Source: Chrysiogenia bacterium
GTDB lineage: Bacteria > JAGRBM01
NCBI GenBank assembly: GCA_020434085.1
Contig: JAGRBM010000154.1
Location: 1 to 23,995 of the forward strand
Length of the DNA stretch: 23,995 bases
Reading direction: 5' to 3'
Part shown: one piece after another, positions 8,126-15,548 of the stretch
How the letters are laid out: the number at the start of each line of letters is the position of its first letter
How positions within the stretch are numbered: the stretch's first letter is position 1
Translations under genes and position numbers: made by a program
Notes under the pieces: model-generated
Seen by the model: only the letters and a program-made list of their open reading frames with translations
The model's database searches: none
Told to the model about the DNA's origin: nothing

Positions 8126-8823
8126 GTAATCCCTCCATCCTGGTAGTAGAAGACGATCCCGATATCGCCGAGCTGCTTCGTTTCAATCTCGACGAAGAGG
8201 GCTACAAGATCGACATGGTCGGCCGGGGCAAGGAAGCCCTCGATCACCTGCGCTCGCGCACGCCGGACCTGGTGATCCTCGACCTGATGCTCCCCGATCT
8301 CTCGGGCCTGGACATTTGCAAGGAAATCCGCTCGTCGAAGGAACACAGCCAGACGCCGGTGCTCATGCTCACCGCCAAGGGCGAGGAAATCGACCGCGTC
8401 GTTGGTTTCGAAGTGGGCGCCGACGATTATGTCACCAAGCCCTTCAGCGTGCGCGAGCTGTTGCTCCGCGTGCGCGCGCTGCTGCGCCGCTCCGACCCGT
8501 TGCCGCCGACCAAGCAGCAGCTCAAGGCCGGCGATCTCGAACTCGACACCGTGGGCCAGCGTGCCCGCGTGAGCGGCGAGGAGCTCAAGCTCACGACGAC
8601 CGAGTTCAAGCTGCTGCAGTACTTCCTTGAAAACCCCGCCCGGCTGCTCAGTCGCGACCACCTGCTCGAGCGGGTGTGGGACTACTCCGAGGATACCGAG
8701 TCGCGGACCGTCGATACCCACGTGCGCCGCCTTCGCAAGAAGCTCGGTGAAATGGGCGACGTCATCGAGACGGTCCACGGCGCGGGCTACCGCTACAACC
8801 TGACCAAGTACGGCAAACCGTGA
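8122..8823 (+). CDS. phoB: Phosphate regulon response regulator PhoB
   Basis: A 233-residue OmpR/PhoB-class transcription factor. Receiver domain (about 5-118): acidic pair Asp11/Asp12, phospho-acceptor Asp54 in LVILDLMLPDLSG, Thr84, and Lys106 in VTKPF. Winged-helix DNA-binding domain (about 130-230): LTTTEFKLLQYFLENPARLL, recognition region SRTVDTHVRRLRKKLG, and the wing ending in VHGAGYRYN. After phosphorylation by PhoR it should bind the Pho box at 1522-1539 and activate this unit. It starts inside the phoU stop (ATGA) and its own stop lies within the phoR start (GTGA). Confidence 0.96.
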   Translation: MSNPSILVVEDDPDIAELLRFNLDEEGYKIDMVGRGKEALDHLRSRTPDLVILDLMLPDLSGLDICKEIRSSKEHSQTPVLMLTAKGEEIDRVVGFEVGADDYVTKPFSVRELLLRVRALLRRSDPLPPTKQQLKAGDLELDTVGQRARVSGEELKLTTTEFKLLQYFLENPARLLSRDHLLERVWDYSEDTESRTVDTHVRRLRKKLGEMGDVIETVHGAGYRYNLTKYGKP

Positions 8824-10580
8824 GACTCCACTGGAAGATCGCGCTCGGGGCGCTCTTTGTTTCGGTGGCAGCCATCGTTGCGGGAGCGATCTACATTGCC
8901 CCCGCGCTGCGCAAGGATGTGACCTCGAATATCGCCGACGTCCTGCGTGAAGAGACGGCGGTCCTCCAATCGGTCCTCGAAAAGCGATCCGCCGAAGAAC
9001 TGACTACAAAATCGCTCCAGCCCTGGGCCCGCGCCCTGGGCCGCGGGGGAATCTCGCGCATCACGATTGTCGCGCCCGACGGCCGCGTGCTGGCCGACTC
9101 GGATGTGAGCGTTGAGGAACTCCCGAGTGTGGAAAACCACGGCGACCGCCCCGAAGTGCTCGCCGCTCATGAAGAAGGCGAGGGGGTTGCCCAGCGCCGC
9201 AGCGGCACGGTGGATGTGAAGCTGCTCTATGTCGCGCGCCGTGTGCGCATGGGCAAGGGTTTCGGCGTGGTGCGTGTGGCTTACCCGCTCTCGGCCGTGA
9301 ACGAGGCTGTCACCCGTGTGACCCAGGTCCTTTGGGGCGCGGTGGTCTTCGCGTTCATTCTGGCGAGCATCCTGAGCGTGTTCGTCTCCCGTTGGGTGGC
9401 CCAGCCGCTGCGCCGCCTGGCAAGCGCCGCGCAGGAGATTGCCGACGGCGATCTCTCCGTGCGCGCCGAGACGGATTCCGGGGATGAAGTCGGCGAGCTC
9501 GCCCGCAGCTTCAACGAGATGGTCGCGCGGCTCGAATCGCTCATCGGCGTCATTCGCAACGAGCGCGAGCAGGCTCAGCGCATTCTCGCCACCGTGGACG
9601 AAGGCATCATTTTGCTCGATGAACGCGACTTCGTGGTGGCGGGTAACCGGGTTTTCGTCGATCTGTTCAAGGCGCCCGAGCAGCTCAAGGGGCGCTCGGC
9701 GCTCGAACTGGTGCGTTCCGACGCGATCCAGCGCGGCCTGACCGCGCTGCGCGAGGGTGAAGAGCGCTACGAGCAGGAGTTCGTGCTCGAAGCCCCGCTG
9801 GGCGAGCGCCGCTTCGAACTGGTTGCAGCGCCGGTTCTTGAATCGGGCGTGCGCACGGGCGCGGTGCTGGTCTTCCGCGACGTCACCCGCACGCGGCGGC
9901 TCGAAGAAGTGCGCAAGGAGTTCGTCGCCAACGTCAGCCACGAATTGCGCACGCCGCTCACTTCGATTCGCGGTTATGCCGAGACCCTCTCGGGCAAGCT
10001 CCAGGGCGACGAGACGCTGGCGCGCTTTGCTGACTCCATCGTTCGCAGTGCCGAGCGCCTCTCGGCGCTCGTCAACGACCTGCTGGAACTCTCACGGCTC
10101 GAACGGCCGGAATTCACCCCGCGCAAGGAAAACCGCGACCTGGGCGAGGAACTCAGGAACGGAATCGGGCAGTTTCAGGACCGTGCGGCGGGGCGCAAGA
10201 TCGAACTGGTCTTCGAGCCCGAGGAATTCGACCATACCTGCAGCTTCGACGTGCGGCTGATCGATCAGGTGCTGACCAACCTGCTCGACAACGCCTTCAA
10301 ATACACTCCCGACGGCGGAGAGATCTGCGTGAGCACCGAGCCGCGCGAGGGTGCCATCCGTGTCTGCGTCGAGGACACCGGCCCGGGCATTCCCGAGAAA
10401 GACATCCCCCGGCTCTTCGAGCGTTTCTACCGCGTGGACAAGGCCCGCTCGCGCGAGCTGGGCGGCACGGGCCTGGGACTGGCAATCGTCAAACACATCG
10501 TCGAGCGACACGGCGGCAAGGTCGGCGTGGAAAACCGCGCCGGCGGCGGCACCCGCTTCTGGTTCGAACTCCCCGCCTGA
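8820..10580 (+). CDS. phoR: Phosphate regulon sensor histidine kinase PhoR
   Basis: A 586-residue inner-membrane sensor kinase. Order: TM1 (7-29), a periplasmic domain of about 135 residues, TM2 (168-190), HAMP (about 191-243), a PAS domain (about 250-355), HisKA with phospho-accepting His374 in FVANVSHELRTPL, and HATPase_c with N-box Asn487/Asn491, G1 DTGPGIP (519-525) and G2 GGTGLGLAI. E. coli PhoR is about 430 residues with almost no periplasmic part. The larger outer domain here resembles the PhoR/PnpS types of other bacteria and could sense an external cue. The start is GTG 8820, overlapping phoB by 4 nt. It is the last gene of the unit; a 90-nt gap without a clear terminator follows. 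Confidence 0.94.
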   Translation: MRLHWKIALGALFVSVAAIVAGAIYIAPALRKDVTSNIADVLREETAVLQSVLEKRSAEELTTKSLQPWARALGRGGISRITIVAPDGRVLADSDVSVEELPSVENHGDRPEVLAAHEEGEGVAQRRSGTVDVKLLYVARRVRMGKGFGVVRVAYPLSAVNEAVTRVTQVLWGAVVFAFILASILSVFVSRWVAQPLRRLASAAQEIADGDLSVRAETDSGDEVGELARSFNEMVARLESLIGVIRNEREQAQRILATVDEGIILLDERDFVVAGNRVFVDLFKAPEQLKGRSALELVRSDAIQRGLTALREGEERYEQEFVLEAPLGERRFELVAAPVLESGVRTGAVLVFRDVTRTRRLEEVRKEFVANVSHELRTPLTSIRGYAETLSGKLQGDETLARFADSIVRSAERLSALVNDLLELSRLERPEFTPRKENRDLGEELRNGIGQFQDRAAGRKIELVFEPEEFDHTCSFDVRLIDQVLTNLLDNAFKYTPDGGEICVSTEPREGAIRVCVEDTGPGIPEKDIPRLFERFYRVDKARSRELGGTGLGLAIVKHIVERHGGKVGVENRAGGGTRFWFELPA

Positions 10581-10621
10581 GGGATTGAGCGGCTCCAGAA
10601 GGGGGGGCCAGCAAAAATGCC

Positions 10622-10650
10622 TTGTTCCATACCATACCGTATGGTATCTT
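10622..10650 (+). promoter_or_regulatory. TetR-family promoter with 19-bp palindromic operator
   Basis: ATACCATACCGTATGGTAT (10629-10647) is a perfect 9-bp inverted repeat around a single central C. It fills the spacer between a possible -35, TTGTTC (10622-10627), and a possible -10, TATCTT (10645-10650), 17 bp apart. A palindrome of this size over the core promoter, just before a TetR-type gene, is the usual arrangement for autorepression. It also argues that translation starts downstream at 10671. Confidence 0.75.
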
Positions 10651-10670
10651 TCTGTCACTTCGGGGGAGCC

Positions 10671-11252
10671 ATGCAGGCAGAAGCATCCACACTGAAATCC
10701 GCCACCTCGCGCGGGCGTGCCGACTGGGTTCTGGCAGCCATTGAGCTGGTTGCCGCCGAGGGCGAGAGTGGTGTGCGCATCGACCGGCTCTGCCGGGATC
10801 TGGGCGTGACCAAGGGCAGCTTCTACCACCACTTCGGCTCGCGCCAGGATCTCATCGACGCGGTGGCCGACTACTGGTCGCGCGAGCAGCCGCTGGCGGT
10901 GATTGCCGACCTGCGCGCGAGCAAGGCCGGCCCCTTCGAACGGCTCGTGGCGCTCACGCGCGTTTACGCTGATCTCGATATCGGCGCGCGCGATCATGCG
11001 ATGCGCGCATGGGCGACCTCGGACCCGACGATCGCCGCGGCGGTCGAGTCGGCCGACGGCGCCATCCTGAAGTTTCTCGACGAAGTTCTGCTGGAGATGG
11101 GTGTGCCAAAGGCCGACGCCTTCGCGCTGGCGCGGGTGCTCATGTTCTCGACGATCGGACTCTACAGCGCCGCCGGCGTGGTCGATGAAAAGGAGCGCCG
11201 CCGCGTGGCGTCCTGGCTGGTCAAGTTGATTGAGGAGCGAAAGAAACAATGA
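10671..11252 (+). CDS. TetR/AcrR-family transcriptional regulator
   Basis: A 193-residue regulator. The N-terminal helix-turn-helix is clear: RIDRLCRDLGVTKGSFYHHFGSRQDLI (about 36-62), with the G-S-F-Y-H-H-F recognition helix typical of TetR proteins. The C-terminal ligand domain is all-helical and not informative about the inducer. ATG 10671 follows GGGGGAG by a few bases. In-frame starts at 10617 and 10641 fall before or inside the palindromic operator and are rejected. The stop overlaps the next gene by ATGA, so the membrane protein is in the same transcript and presumably under its control. The following crotonase and ketoacyl synthase genes hint at an acyl-CoA-type ligand, but that is inference. 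Confidence 0.9.
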   Translation: MQAEASTLKSATSRGRADWVLAAIELVAAEGESGVRIDRLCRDLGVTKGSFYHHFGSRQDLIDAVADYWSREQPLAVIADLRASKAGPFERLVALTRVYADLDIGARDHAMRAWATSDPTIAAAVESADGAILKFLDEVLLEMGVPKADAFALARVLMFSTIGLYSAAGVVDEKERRRVASWLVKLIEERKKQ

Positions 11253-11773
11253 TCGAGGCAATTCGCGAAACCCTGGGGCCCTGGTATGTCTACATCAAGT
11301 TCGTCCACGTGCTGGCCGTGATGATCTGGGGCTGGAGCACGATGGTGGGCTTCGGCTGGTACCTGCGGCCCATGTACATCAAGTGGCTCCGCAATCCGGG
11401 TGACGAGGTCGCGCGTGAGCGCCGCAACTGGGCGATGGAACACTTCGACCGCGGCGTCGTTCCAGAACATGTCGCCTTCCCCATCGTGATCGTCACCGGT
11501 CTCCTCATGTTCATGGTGGGGGACTGGCACCTGGGAATGAACTGGCTGACCTTCAAGCTGGCACTGGTCTTCGGAATCTTCGTGCCGATGGAAGCGGTTG
11601 ATTACTACCTCTCCCACTTCGGCGGGAACAAGGAAAAGATCAAGAAGACCGGCGACATGGAACGCTATGAGAAAATGATTCGGGTTCATTGGAAGTTCTT
11701 CATCGTCACCACGCCGCTGGTGGCGATCTTCATTCCCACGATCATCTTCCTGGCCATCGTCAAACCCTTCTAG
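11249..11773 (+). CDS. Four-helix integral membrane protein, HemJ/CopD-like
   Basis: A 174-residue membrane protein with four spans at about 14-38, 74-91, 98-121 and 149-171. TM1 has K-x-x-H-x-x-A-V-x-x-W (Lys17, His20, Trp27), followed by YLRPMYI; TM3 has WLTFKLALV (Lys103). This spacing recalls HemJ-type protoporphyrinogen oxidases and related heme-binding CopD-like proteins, where a TM1 His and a TM3 Lys are important. Other His residues are 65, 74, 94, 123 and 147. The likeness is by eye only; it may be an uncharacterised conserved membrane family with the same fold. It starts inside the tetR stop (ATGA). Confidence 0.75.
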   Translation: MIEAIRETLGPWYVYIKFVHVLAVMIWGWSTMVGFGWYLRPMYIKWLRNPGDEVARERRNWAMEHFDRGVVPEHVAFPIVIVTGLLMFMVGDWHLGMNWLTFKLALVFGIFVPMEAVDYYLSHFGGNKEKIKKTGDMERYEKMIRVHWKFFIVTTPLVAIFIPTIIFLAIVKPF

Positions 11774-11775
11774 AA

Positions 11776-11807
11776 GGCCAATGCGGCGGCGCCGCAGTTC
11801 ATTGGCC
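11776..11807 (+). other. Stem-loop after the membrane-protein gene
   Basis: GGCCAATG (11776-11783) pairs perfectly with CATTGGCC (11800-11807), and CGGC (11784-11787) pairs with GCCG (11791-11794), leaving a GGC loop and a CAGTT bulge. It starts 3 nt after the gene's stop codon. No T-run follows, so it could be a factor-dependent terminator, a 3' end stabiliser or a processing site rather than an intrinsic terminator. Confidence 0.45.
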
Positions 11808-11843
11808 CGGCCCGGGGGAATCGGCTACGTAAGCAACCGGAGC

Positions 11844-11878
11844 GGGCCGCCCCTGCGCAGCGGGGAAACTTGCGGCCC
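11844..11878 (+). other. Inverted repeat in the crotonase leader
   Basis: GGGCCGC (11844-11850) and GCGGCCC (11872-11878) form a perfect 7-bp inverted repeat, with a further imperfect CCCC/GGGG pairing inside. It ends 15 nt before the crotonase ATG, so as RNA it would crowd the ribosome site. The function is unknown; the high GC content makes chance pairing easy. Confidence 0.3.
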
Positions 11879-11893
11879 CCACGGGAGCCGTTC

Positions 11894-12688
11894 ATGTCCG
11901 AGCTCGTCATCACCACCATCGAAAACGGAGTCGCCGACGTGCGACTCAACCGCCCCGAAAAGCACAACGGCCTCTCGACGGCGATGTTTGAAGAGATCAC
12001 CGCCGCCGGCGAGGCGCTCAAGTCCGACAAGTCGGTGCGCGCGGTCGTCCTCTCGGGCAACGGGCCGAGTTTCTGTTCGGGTCTCGATGTGGGCGGCGCG
12101 TCCATGAACCCGGCGAGCGTTGCCGAGAAGATGAAGGCCATCGCGGGAAGCCCCGCCAACTTCTTCCAGAAGCCCGCCTGGGTATGGAAGGAACTGGAGG
12201 TCCCGGTGATCGCCGCCATCCACGGCGCGACCTTCGGCGGCGGCCTGCAGATTGCGCTCGGCGCGGACATCCGCATTGCCCATCCGGAGACAAAGCTCAG
12301 CGTGATGGAAGTGCAGCTCGGACTCATCCCCGATATGACGGCCAGTGCCACCCTGCGCGAACTGCTTCCCCTGGATGTGGCCAAGGAGCTCGCGCTCACG
12401 GGCAAGAAAATCAGCGGCGTCGAAGCCGCCGAGCTTGGACTCGTCACCCGCGTGGCCGATGACCCGCTTGCCGAGGCCACTGCGCTGGCAAAGGAAATCG
12501 CCTCGCGCAATCCCGATGCCACGCGCGGCATCAAAGTGATGTTCGATGCCAATTGGTATTGCAGCACGCAGGAAGCGCTCGCCCGCGAGGCGGAGTTGCA
12601 GATGAAGATCATCGGCTCCAAGAACCACATGGAAGCCATGGCCGCGCGCTTCCAGAAGCGCGACGCGAAGTTCGACGACCGCAAGTAG
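11894..12688 (+). CDS. Crotonase/enoyl-CoA hydratase-isomerase family protein
   Basis: A 264-residue crotonase-fold enzyme acting on acyl-CoA. Seen: oxyanion-hole segment SFCSGLDVGG (59-68), the second oxyanion segment GATFGGGLQIALGADIRIA (111-129), and VMEVQLGLIPDM (137-148). By position, Glu139 matches the second catalytic Glu of enoyl-CoA hydratase and Asp147 the Asp kept in dienoyl-CoA isomerases, while the first acid (Glu or Asp in those enzymes) is Gln119. The exact reaction is therefore open: isomerase, an unusual hydratase, or another crotonase chemistry. ATG 11894 follows GGGAG; the frame extends to a TTG at 11870 without support. It lies 27 nt before a FabH-type gene, so fatty-acid metabolism is likely. 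Confidence 0.88.
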   Translation: MSELVITTIENGVADVRLNRPEKHNGLSTAMFEEITAAGEALKSDKSVRAVVLSGNGPSFCSGLDVGGASMNPASVAEKMKAIAGSPANFFQKPAWVWKELEVPVIAAIHGATFGGGLQIALGADIRIAHPETKLSVMEVQLGLIPDMTASATLRELLPLDVAKELALTGKKISGVEAAELGLVTRVADDPLAEATALAKEIASRNPDATRGIKVMFDANWYCSTQEALAREAELQMKIIGSKNHMEAMAARFQKRDAKFDDRK

Positions 12689-12715
12689 GCGCGGCATCCC
12701 GAGAGGCAATTAAAG

Positions 12716-13837
12716 ATGAAAGATGTAGTCATCAGCGGCACCGGCCTGTTCACGCCCGACCAGTCAATCTCCAACGACGACCTGGTCGAGTCCTTCAACG
12801 CCTGGGTTCGCAAGTTCAATGAAGAGAACAAGGATGCCATCGCCGCCGGCAAGATCGAGGCCGAGCAGGAGTCGGGCAGCGAGTTCATCGTCAAGGCATC
12901 GGGCATTCAGAGCCGCTACGTGATCGACCGCGAGGGGATTCTCGATCCGAATCGCATGTGCCCGCGGATTCCCGAGCGTCCCAACGACGAAGACTCCCTG
13001 CAGTGCGAAATGGGAAAAATCGCCGGTCTCGAGGCGCTTGAGCGTGCCGGGAAAAAGGGCGCCGACGTCGACGCGGTGTTCGTCGCCTGCTCGAACATGC
13101 AGCGCCCGTACCCGGCCATGGCCATTGAGCTGCAGAATGCGCTGGGCTGCGGGGGCTACGCTTTCGATCTCAACGTCGCGTGTTCGTCGGCGACTTTCGG
13201 GATCCTCACGGCGGCCAACGCCGTGCGCACGGGCACTGCGAAGGCGGCGCTGGTCATCAGCCCGGAGATCTGCTCGGGTCATCTCAACTTCACGCGCCGC
13301 GACTCGCACTTCATTTTCGGTGATGCCTGCACGGCGGTGCTGATCGAAGCGGCCGATACCTGCACTTCGCCCAATGCCTTTGAGATTCTCGGCACGAAGG
13401 CCGTGACCCAGTATTCCAACAACATTCGCAACAACTTCGGATTCCTCAACCGCTGCGACGAATCGGGGATCGGCAAGGAAGACAAGCTCTTCGTGCAGAA
13501 CGGGCGGCAGGTCTTCCGCGAGGTATGTCCCATGGTGGCCGAGCTCATTGGCGGGCATCTGGAGGAGCTGGGTCTTGCCCCCGATGCTGTCAAACGCTTC
13601 TGGCTCCACCAGGCGAACCTGGGAATGAATCAGCTCATCGCCAAGAAGCTCCTGGGCAAGGACGCGCCCGAGGACAAGACGCCGGTCATCCTCGACGAAT
13701 ACGCCAACACCAGCTCGGCGGGATCGATCATCGCCTTTCACAAGTATCAGGACGACTTTGCCAGCGGCGAGCTGGGCGTGATCTGCTCTTTCGGGGCGGG
13801 TTATTCCATCGGCAGCGTTGTTGTGCGCAAGAAGTAG
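12716..13837 (+). CDS. FabH-type beta-ketoacyl-ACP synthase III, long variant
   Basis: A 373-residue thiolase-fold condensing enzyme with the KAS III triad: Cys156 in NVACSSATFG, His298 in WLHQANLGMNQLI and Asn331 in EYANTSSAGSI. The C-terminal glycine loop is SFGAGYSIGSVVV. It is longer than housekeeping FabH (about 320 residues) because of N-terminal insertions (about 30-60 and 75-95). From memory this resembles the Pseudomonas PA3286-type synthases, which take medium-chain acyl-CoA from beta-oxidation into fatty-acid synthesis. That link is family knowledge, not shown here, but the crotonase gene next door fits it. GAGAGG lies about 10 nt before the ATG. A strong terminator follows within 25 nt. 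Confidence 0.9.
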   Translation: MKDVVISGTGLFTPDQSISNDDLVESFNAWVRKFNEENKDAIAAGKIEAEQESGSEFIVKASGIQSRYVIDREGILDPNRMCPRIPERPNDEDSLQCEMGKIAGLEALERAGKKGADVDAVFVACSNMQRPYPAMAIELQNALGCGGYAFDLNVACSSATFGILTAANAVRTGTAKAALVISPEICSGHLNFTRRDSHFIFGDACTAVLIEAADTCTSPNAFEILGTKAVTQYSNNIRNNFGFLNRCDESGIGKEDKLFVQNGRQVFREVCPMVAELIGGHLEELGLAPDAVKRFWLHQANLGMNQLIAKKLLGKDAPEDKTPVILDEYANTSSAGSIIAFHKYQDDFASGELGVICSFGAGYSIGSVVVRKK

Positions 13838-13858
13838 CCTTCCCAGGCTCTTCCAAAG

Positions 13859-13887
13859 AAAAACCCCGGCGCTTGCCGGGGTTTTTT
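13859..13887. terminator. Bidirectional intrinsic terminator between convergent genes
   Basis: CCCCGGC (13864-13870) pairs with GCCGGGG (13875-13881) around a GCTT loop, flanked by five A on the left and six T on the right. It lies between the convergent ketoacyl synthase and mscS genes and can end transcripts from both directions. Confidence 0.92.
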
Positions 13888-13906
13888 GTTGCGGAAGTTT
13901 TCGGGC

Positions 13907-14722
13907 TTAATCGGCCTTGTGCACAACGATCTGGTTGAAGGGGATCTCGACCCCCGCCTTGTTGAGCGCGTTGTAGGCGGCGCTGCGCACTTCGTGCAGC
14001 ATGGCCAGGTAGTCGGGCGTGTTGCACCAGCAGACGATCTTGAACCCCAGCGCGCTGGCGCCCATGTCGACGAAGGCGACGGCGGGCTCGGGATCCTTGA
14101 GCACGACTTCGAGCGACTTTGTCGCCTCGAGCAGGATGTCCTGGACCTGTTTGAGATCGGCGCCGTAGGCCACGCCGACCTCGACCGCGCCGCGGCGGGT
14201 GCCCAGGGTGGTGATGTTCACGATGCTGCCGCCGGTGATCGCGCTATTGGGAATGATGATCTTCTGGTTGTCGGGCGTGGTCATGGTGGTGGCGAACATG
14301 CCGATGTCGTTGACGGTGCCCGTGTGCCCGCCGGCAGTGACCACGTCGCCGAGCTGGAAGGGGCGGAAGAAAAGAATCATCACGCCGCTGGCGAAGTTGC
14401 CCAGCGTTCCCTGCAGTGCCAGACCGACGGCCAGACCGGCGGAAGCGAAGACCGCGACGAGGCTGGTGGTCTCGACGCCCACCGCGCCGAGCGCGGCGAT
14501 GACCGTTGCGGCGAGGATGGTGTACTGAAGCATGCCCGCCAGAAAGCGACCGAGTGCTTCATCCAGGTTGCGCCTGCGGAACAGGCCGATGGTCAGGCGG
14601 TTGCCCCACTTGCTGGCAATCCAGCCGACAACAAAGATTGTGAGTGCGATGAGCGCCGACTTGACCACGGGCACCATGGCCTTGAGCTGCTCGGGTGAAT
14701 CAGAACCAAAATTGAAATCCAT
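13907..14722 (-). CDS. mscS: Small-conductance mechanosensitive channel, MscS family
   Basis: A 271-residue inner-membrane channel. TM1 (17-37), TM2 (60-80) and pore-lining TM3 (86-116), with the Ala/Gly-rich stretch ASAGLAVGLALQGTLGNFASGVMILFFRPFQLGD, are close to the MscS hallmark. The cytoplasmic beta domain follows with TMTTPDNQKIIIPNSAI. Length is near that of E. coli MscS (286). Known role: opening at high membrane tension to release solutes on hypo-osmotic shock. The start is ATG 14722, with AAGGGGA upstream. That site lies in a small potential hairpin (TTCCC/GGGGA on the minus strand), so initiation may be modulated. The gene is downstream of and co-directional with marC, and adjacent to the ectoine operon, a sensible osmotic partnership. 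Confidence 0.95.
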   Translation of the reverse strand: MDFNFGSDSPEQLKAMVPVVKSALIALTIFVVGWIASKWGNRLTIGLFRRRNLDEALGRFLAGMLQYTILAATVIAALGAVGVETTSLVAVFASAGLAVGLALQGTLGNFASGVMILFFRPFQLGDVVTAGGHTGTVNDIGMFATTMTTPDNQKIIIPNSAITGGSIVNITTLGTRRGAVEVGVAYGADLKQVQDILLEATKSLEVVLKDPEPAVAFVDMGASALGFKIVCWCNTPDYLAMLHEVRSAAYNALNKAGVEIPFNQIVVHKAD

Positions 14723-14906
14723 GTGAGTCCCCTTCGGGAAGGTGTGGAGTCCGGCCATCGGGTGCACAGATGAGGAGGCGGACCCGGAAGCCTTTGTCAG
14801 GTCGCCGCTGCTGTCTGTGCCCGATGTGCGAGAGTTCCCGCACGGGAAATTGGCCGGTCACGGGGGGGCGGTCAAGGTCGCCGAGGAGGCAGGGCGATTC
14901 GCAGGG

Positions 14907-15518
14907 CTAGCGCCCGAGCCAGCTATCGAGCCCGCGGAAGATCATCTCGACGGCGATCGTCCCGAGCAGGATCGCGCTGACCCGGCCGACGATGTCCATG
15001 TAGCGCTCGATCAGGCGGTAGTTGCGCTCGCGCACGCGGTCGAAGACGACCTTGAGGCCAAGCAACACAACAGTGGTTGCAAGCACGGCCGTGACGATGC
15101 CCAGTGAGGCTTTCCACAGCGGGCTCTGCGCGCCGATCAGCACGCAGGCGCTCACTGTTGCCGGGCCGATCATAAAGGGCATGGCGATGGCGCCGGCCAG
15201 ATGCTCGGGATCGCCGCGCAGCTCGATCATCACCTGACCGCCGACCAGCATCGAGCGGACGGCGATGAGCAGGAACACCACGCCGCCGAATGTCTGGAAT
15301 GCGGCAAAGCGAACCTGGAACACATCCTGAAAGATACGATCGCCACCCCATGCGAATGCGATGTAGGCAATCGTGCTGATGATCATTGCGCGCGAGAGGA
15401 TGCGCGTGAACACAGGCAGCTCGAGACCGCGAATCAGATCGATCAAATAGACCGACACGAGGAAGGGATTGATTAGTACTAAAAGAAAAAGAACCGACTG
15501 GGAGAATGAATCGTGCAT
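14907..15518 (-). CDS. MarC-family (UPF0056) integral membrane protein
   Basis: A 203-residue protein with about six hydrophobic spans and the family signatures: LINPFLVSVYLIDL near the N-terminus, QTFGGVVFLLIAVRSM, and AIAMPFMIGPATVSACVLIG in the middle, whose P-x-x-I-G-P-A/G-T is the most conserved MarC motif. The biochemical role of MarC proteins is not established; an early link to multiple antibiotic resistance was withdrawn. The start is set at ATG 15518. An in-frame GTG at 15539 lies inside an inverted repeat that looks regulatory. Neither start has a good ribosome site. It is divergent from ectA and may share its control region. Confidence 0.9.
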   Translation of the reverse strand: MHDSFSQSVLFLLVLINPFLVSVYLIDLIRGLELPVFTRILSRAMIISTIAYIAFAWGGDRIFQDVFQVRFAAFQTFGGVVFLLIAVRSMLVGGQVMIELRGDPEHLAGAIAMPFMIGPATVSACVLIGAQSPLWKASLGIVTAVLATTVVLLGLKVVFDRVRERNYRLIERYMDIVGRVSAILLGTIAVEMIFRGLDSWLGR

Positions 15519-15523
15519 GGGTG

Positions 15524-15546
15524 TGCACCATGTAGACACATGTGCA
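15524..15546. promoter_or_regulatory. Inverted repeat in the marC/ectA divergent region, candidate operator
   Basis: TGCACCATGT (15524-15533) and ACATGTGCA (15538-15546) are complementary apart from one extra C, with AGAC between them. The repeat ends 2 nt before a possible ectA -35 and lies 5 nt upstream of the marC ATG, so a bound protein could affect both genes. No regulator gene (for example EctR) is seen nearby to assign. Confidence 0.4.
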
Positions 15547-15548
15547 AC

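Noticed and set aside
12764-13741. 325-codon minus-strand frame opposite the ketoacyl synthase gene
   Set aside because: No motif and no ribosome site; the plus strand has a full KAS III triad.
14757-14825. Imperfect 12-bp inverted repeat (ATCGGG..CACAGA / TCTGTGCCCGAT) in the marC-mscS spacer
   Set aside because: 43-nt loop and a 2-nt bulge, no T-run; could be a weak terminator but evidence is insufficient.
14835-14848. Palindrome TTCCCG-CA-CGGGAA between marC and mscS
   Set aside because: Short and in GC-rich DNA; a 2-nt loop makes an RNA hairpin poor, and no regulator or promoter context supports an operator.
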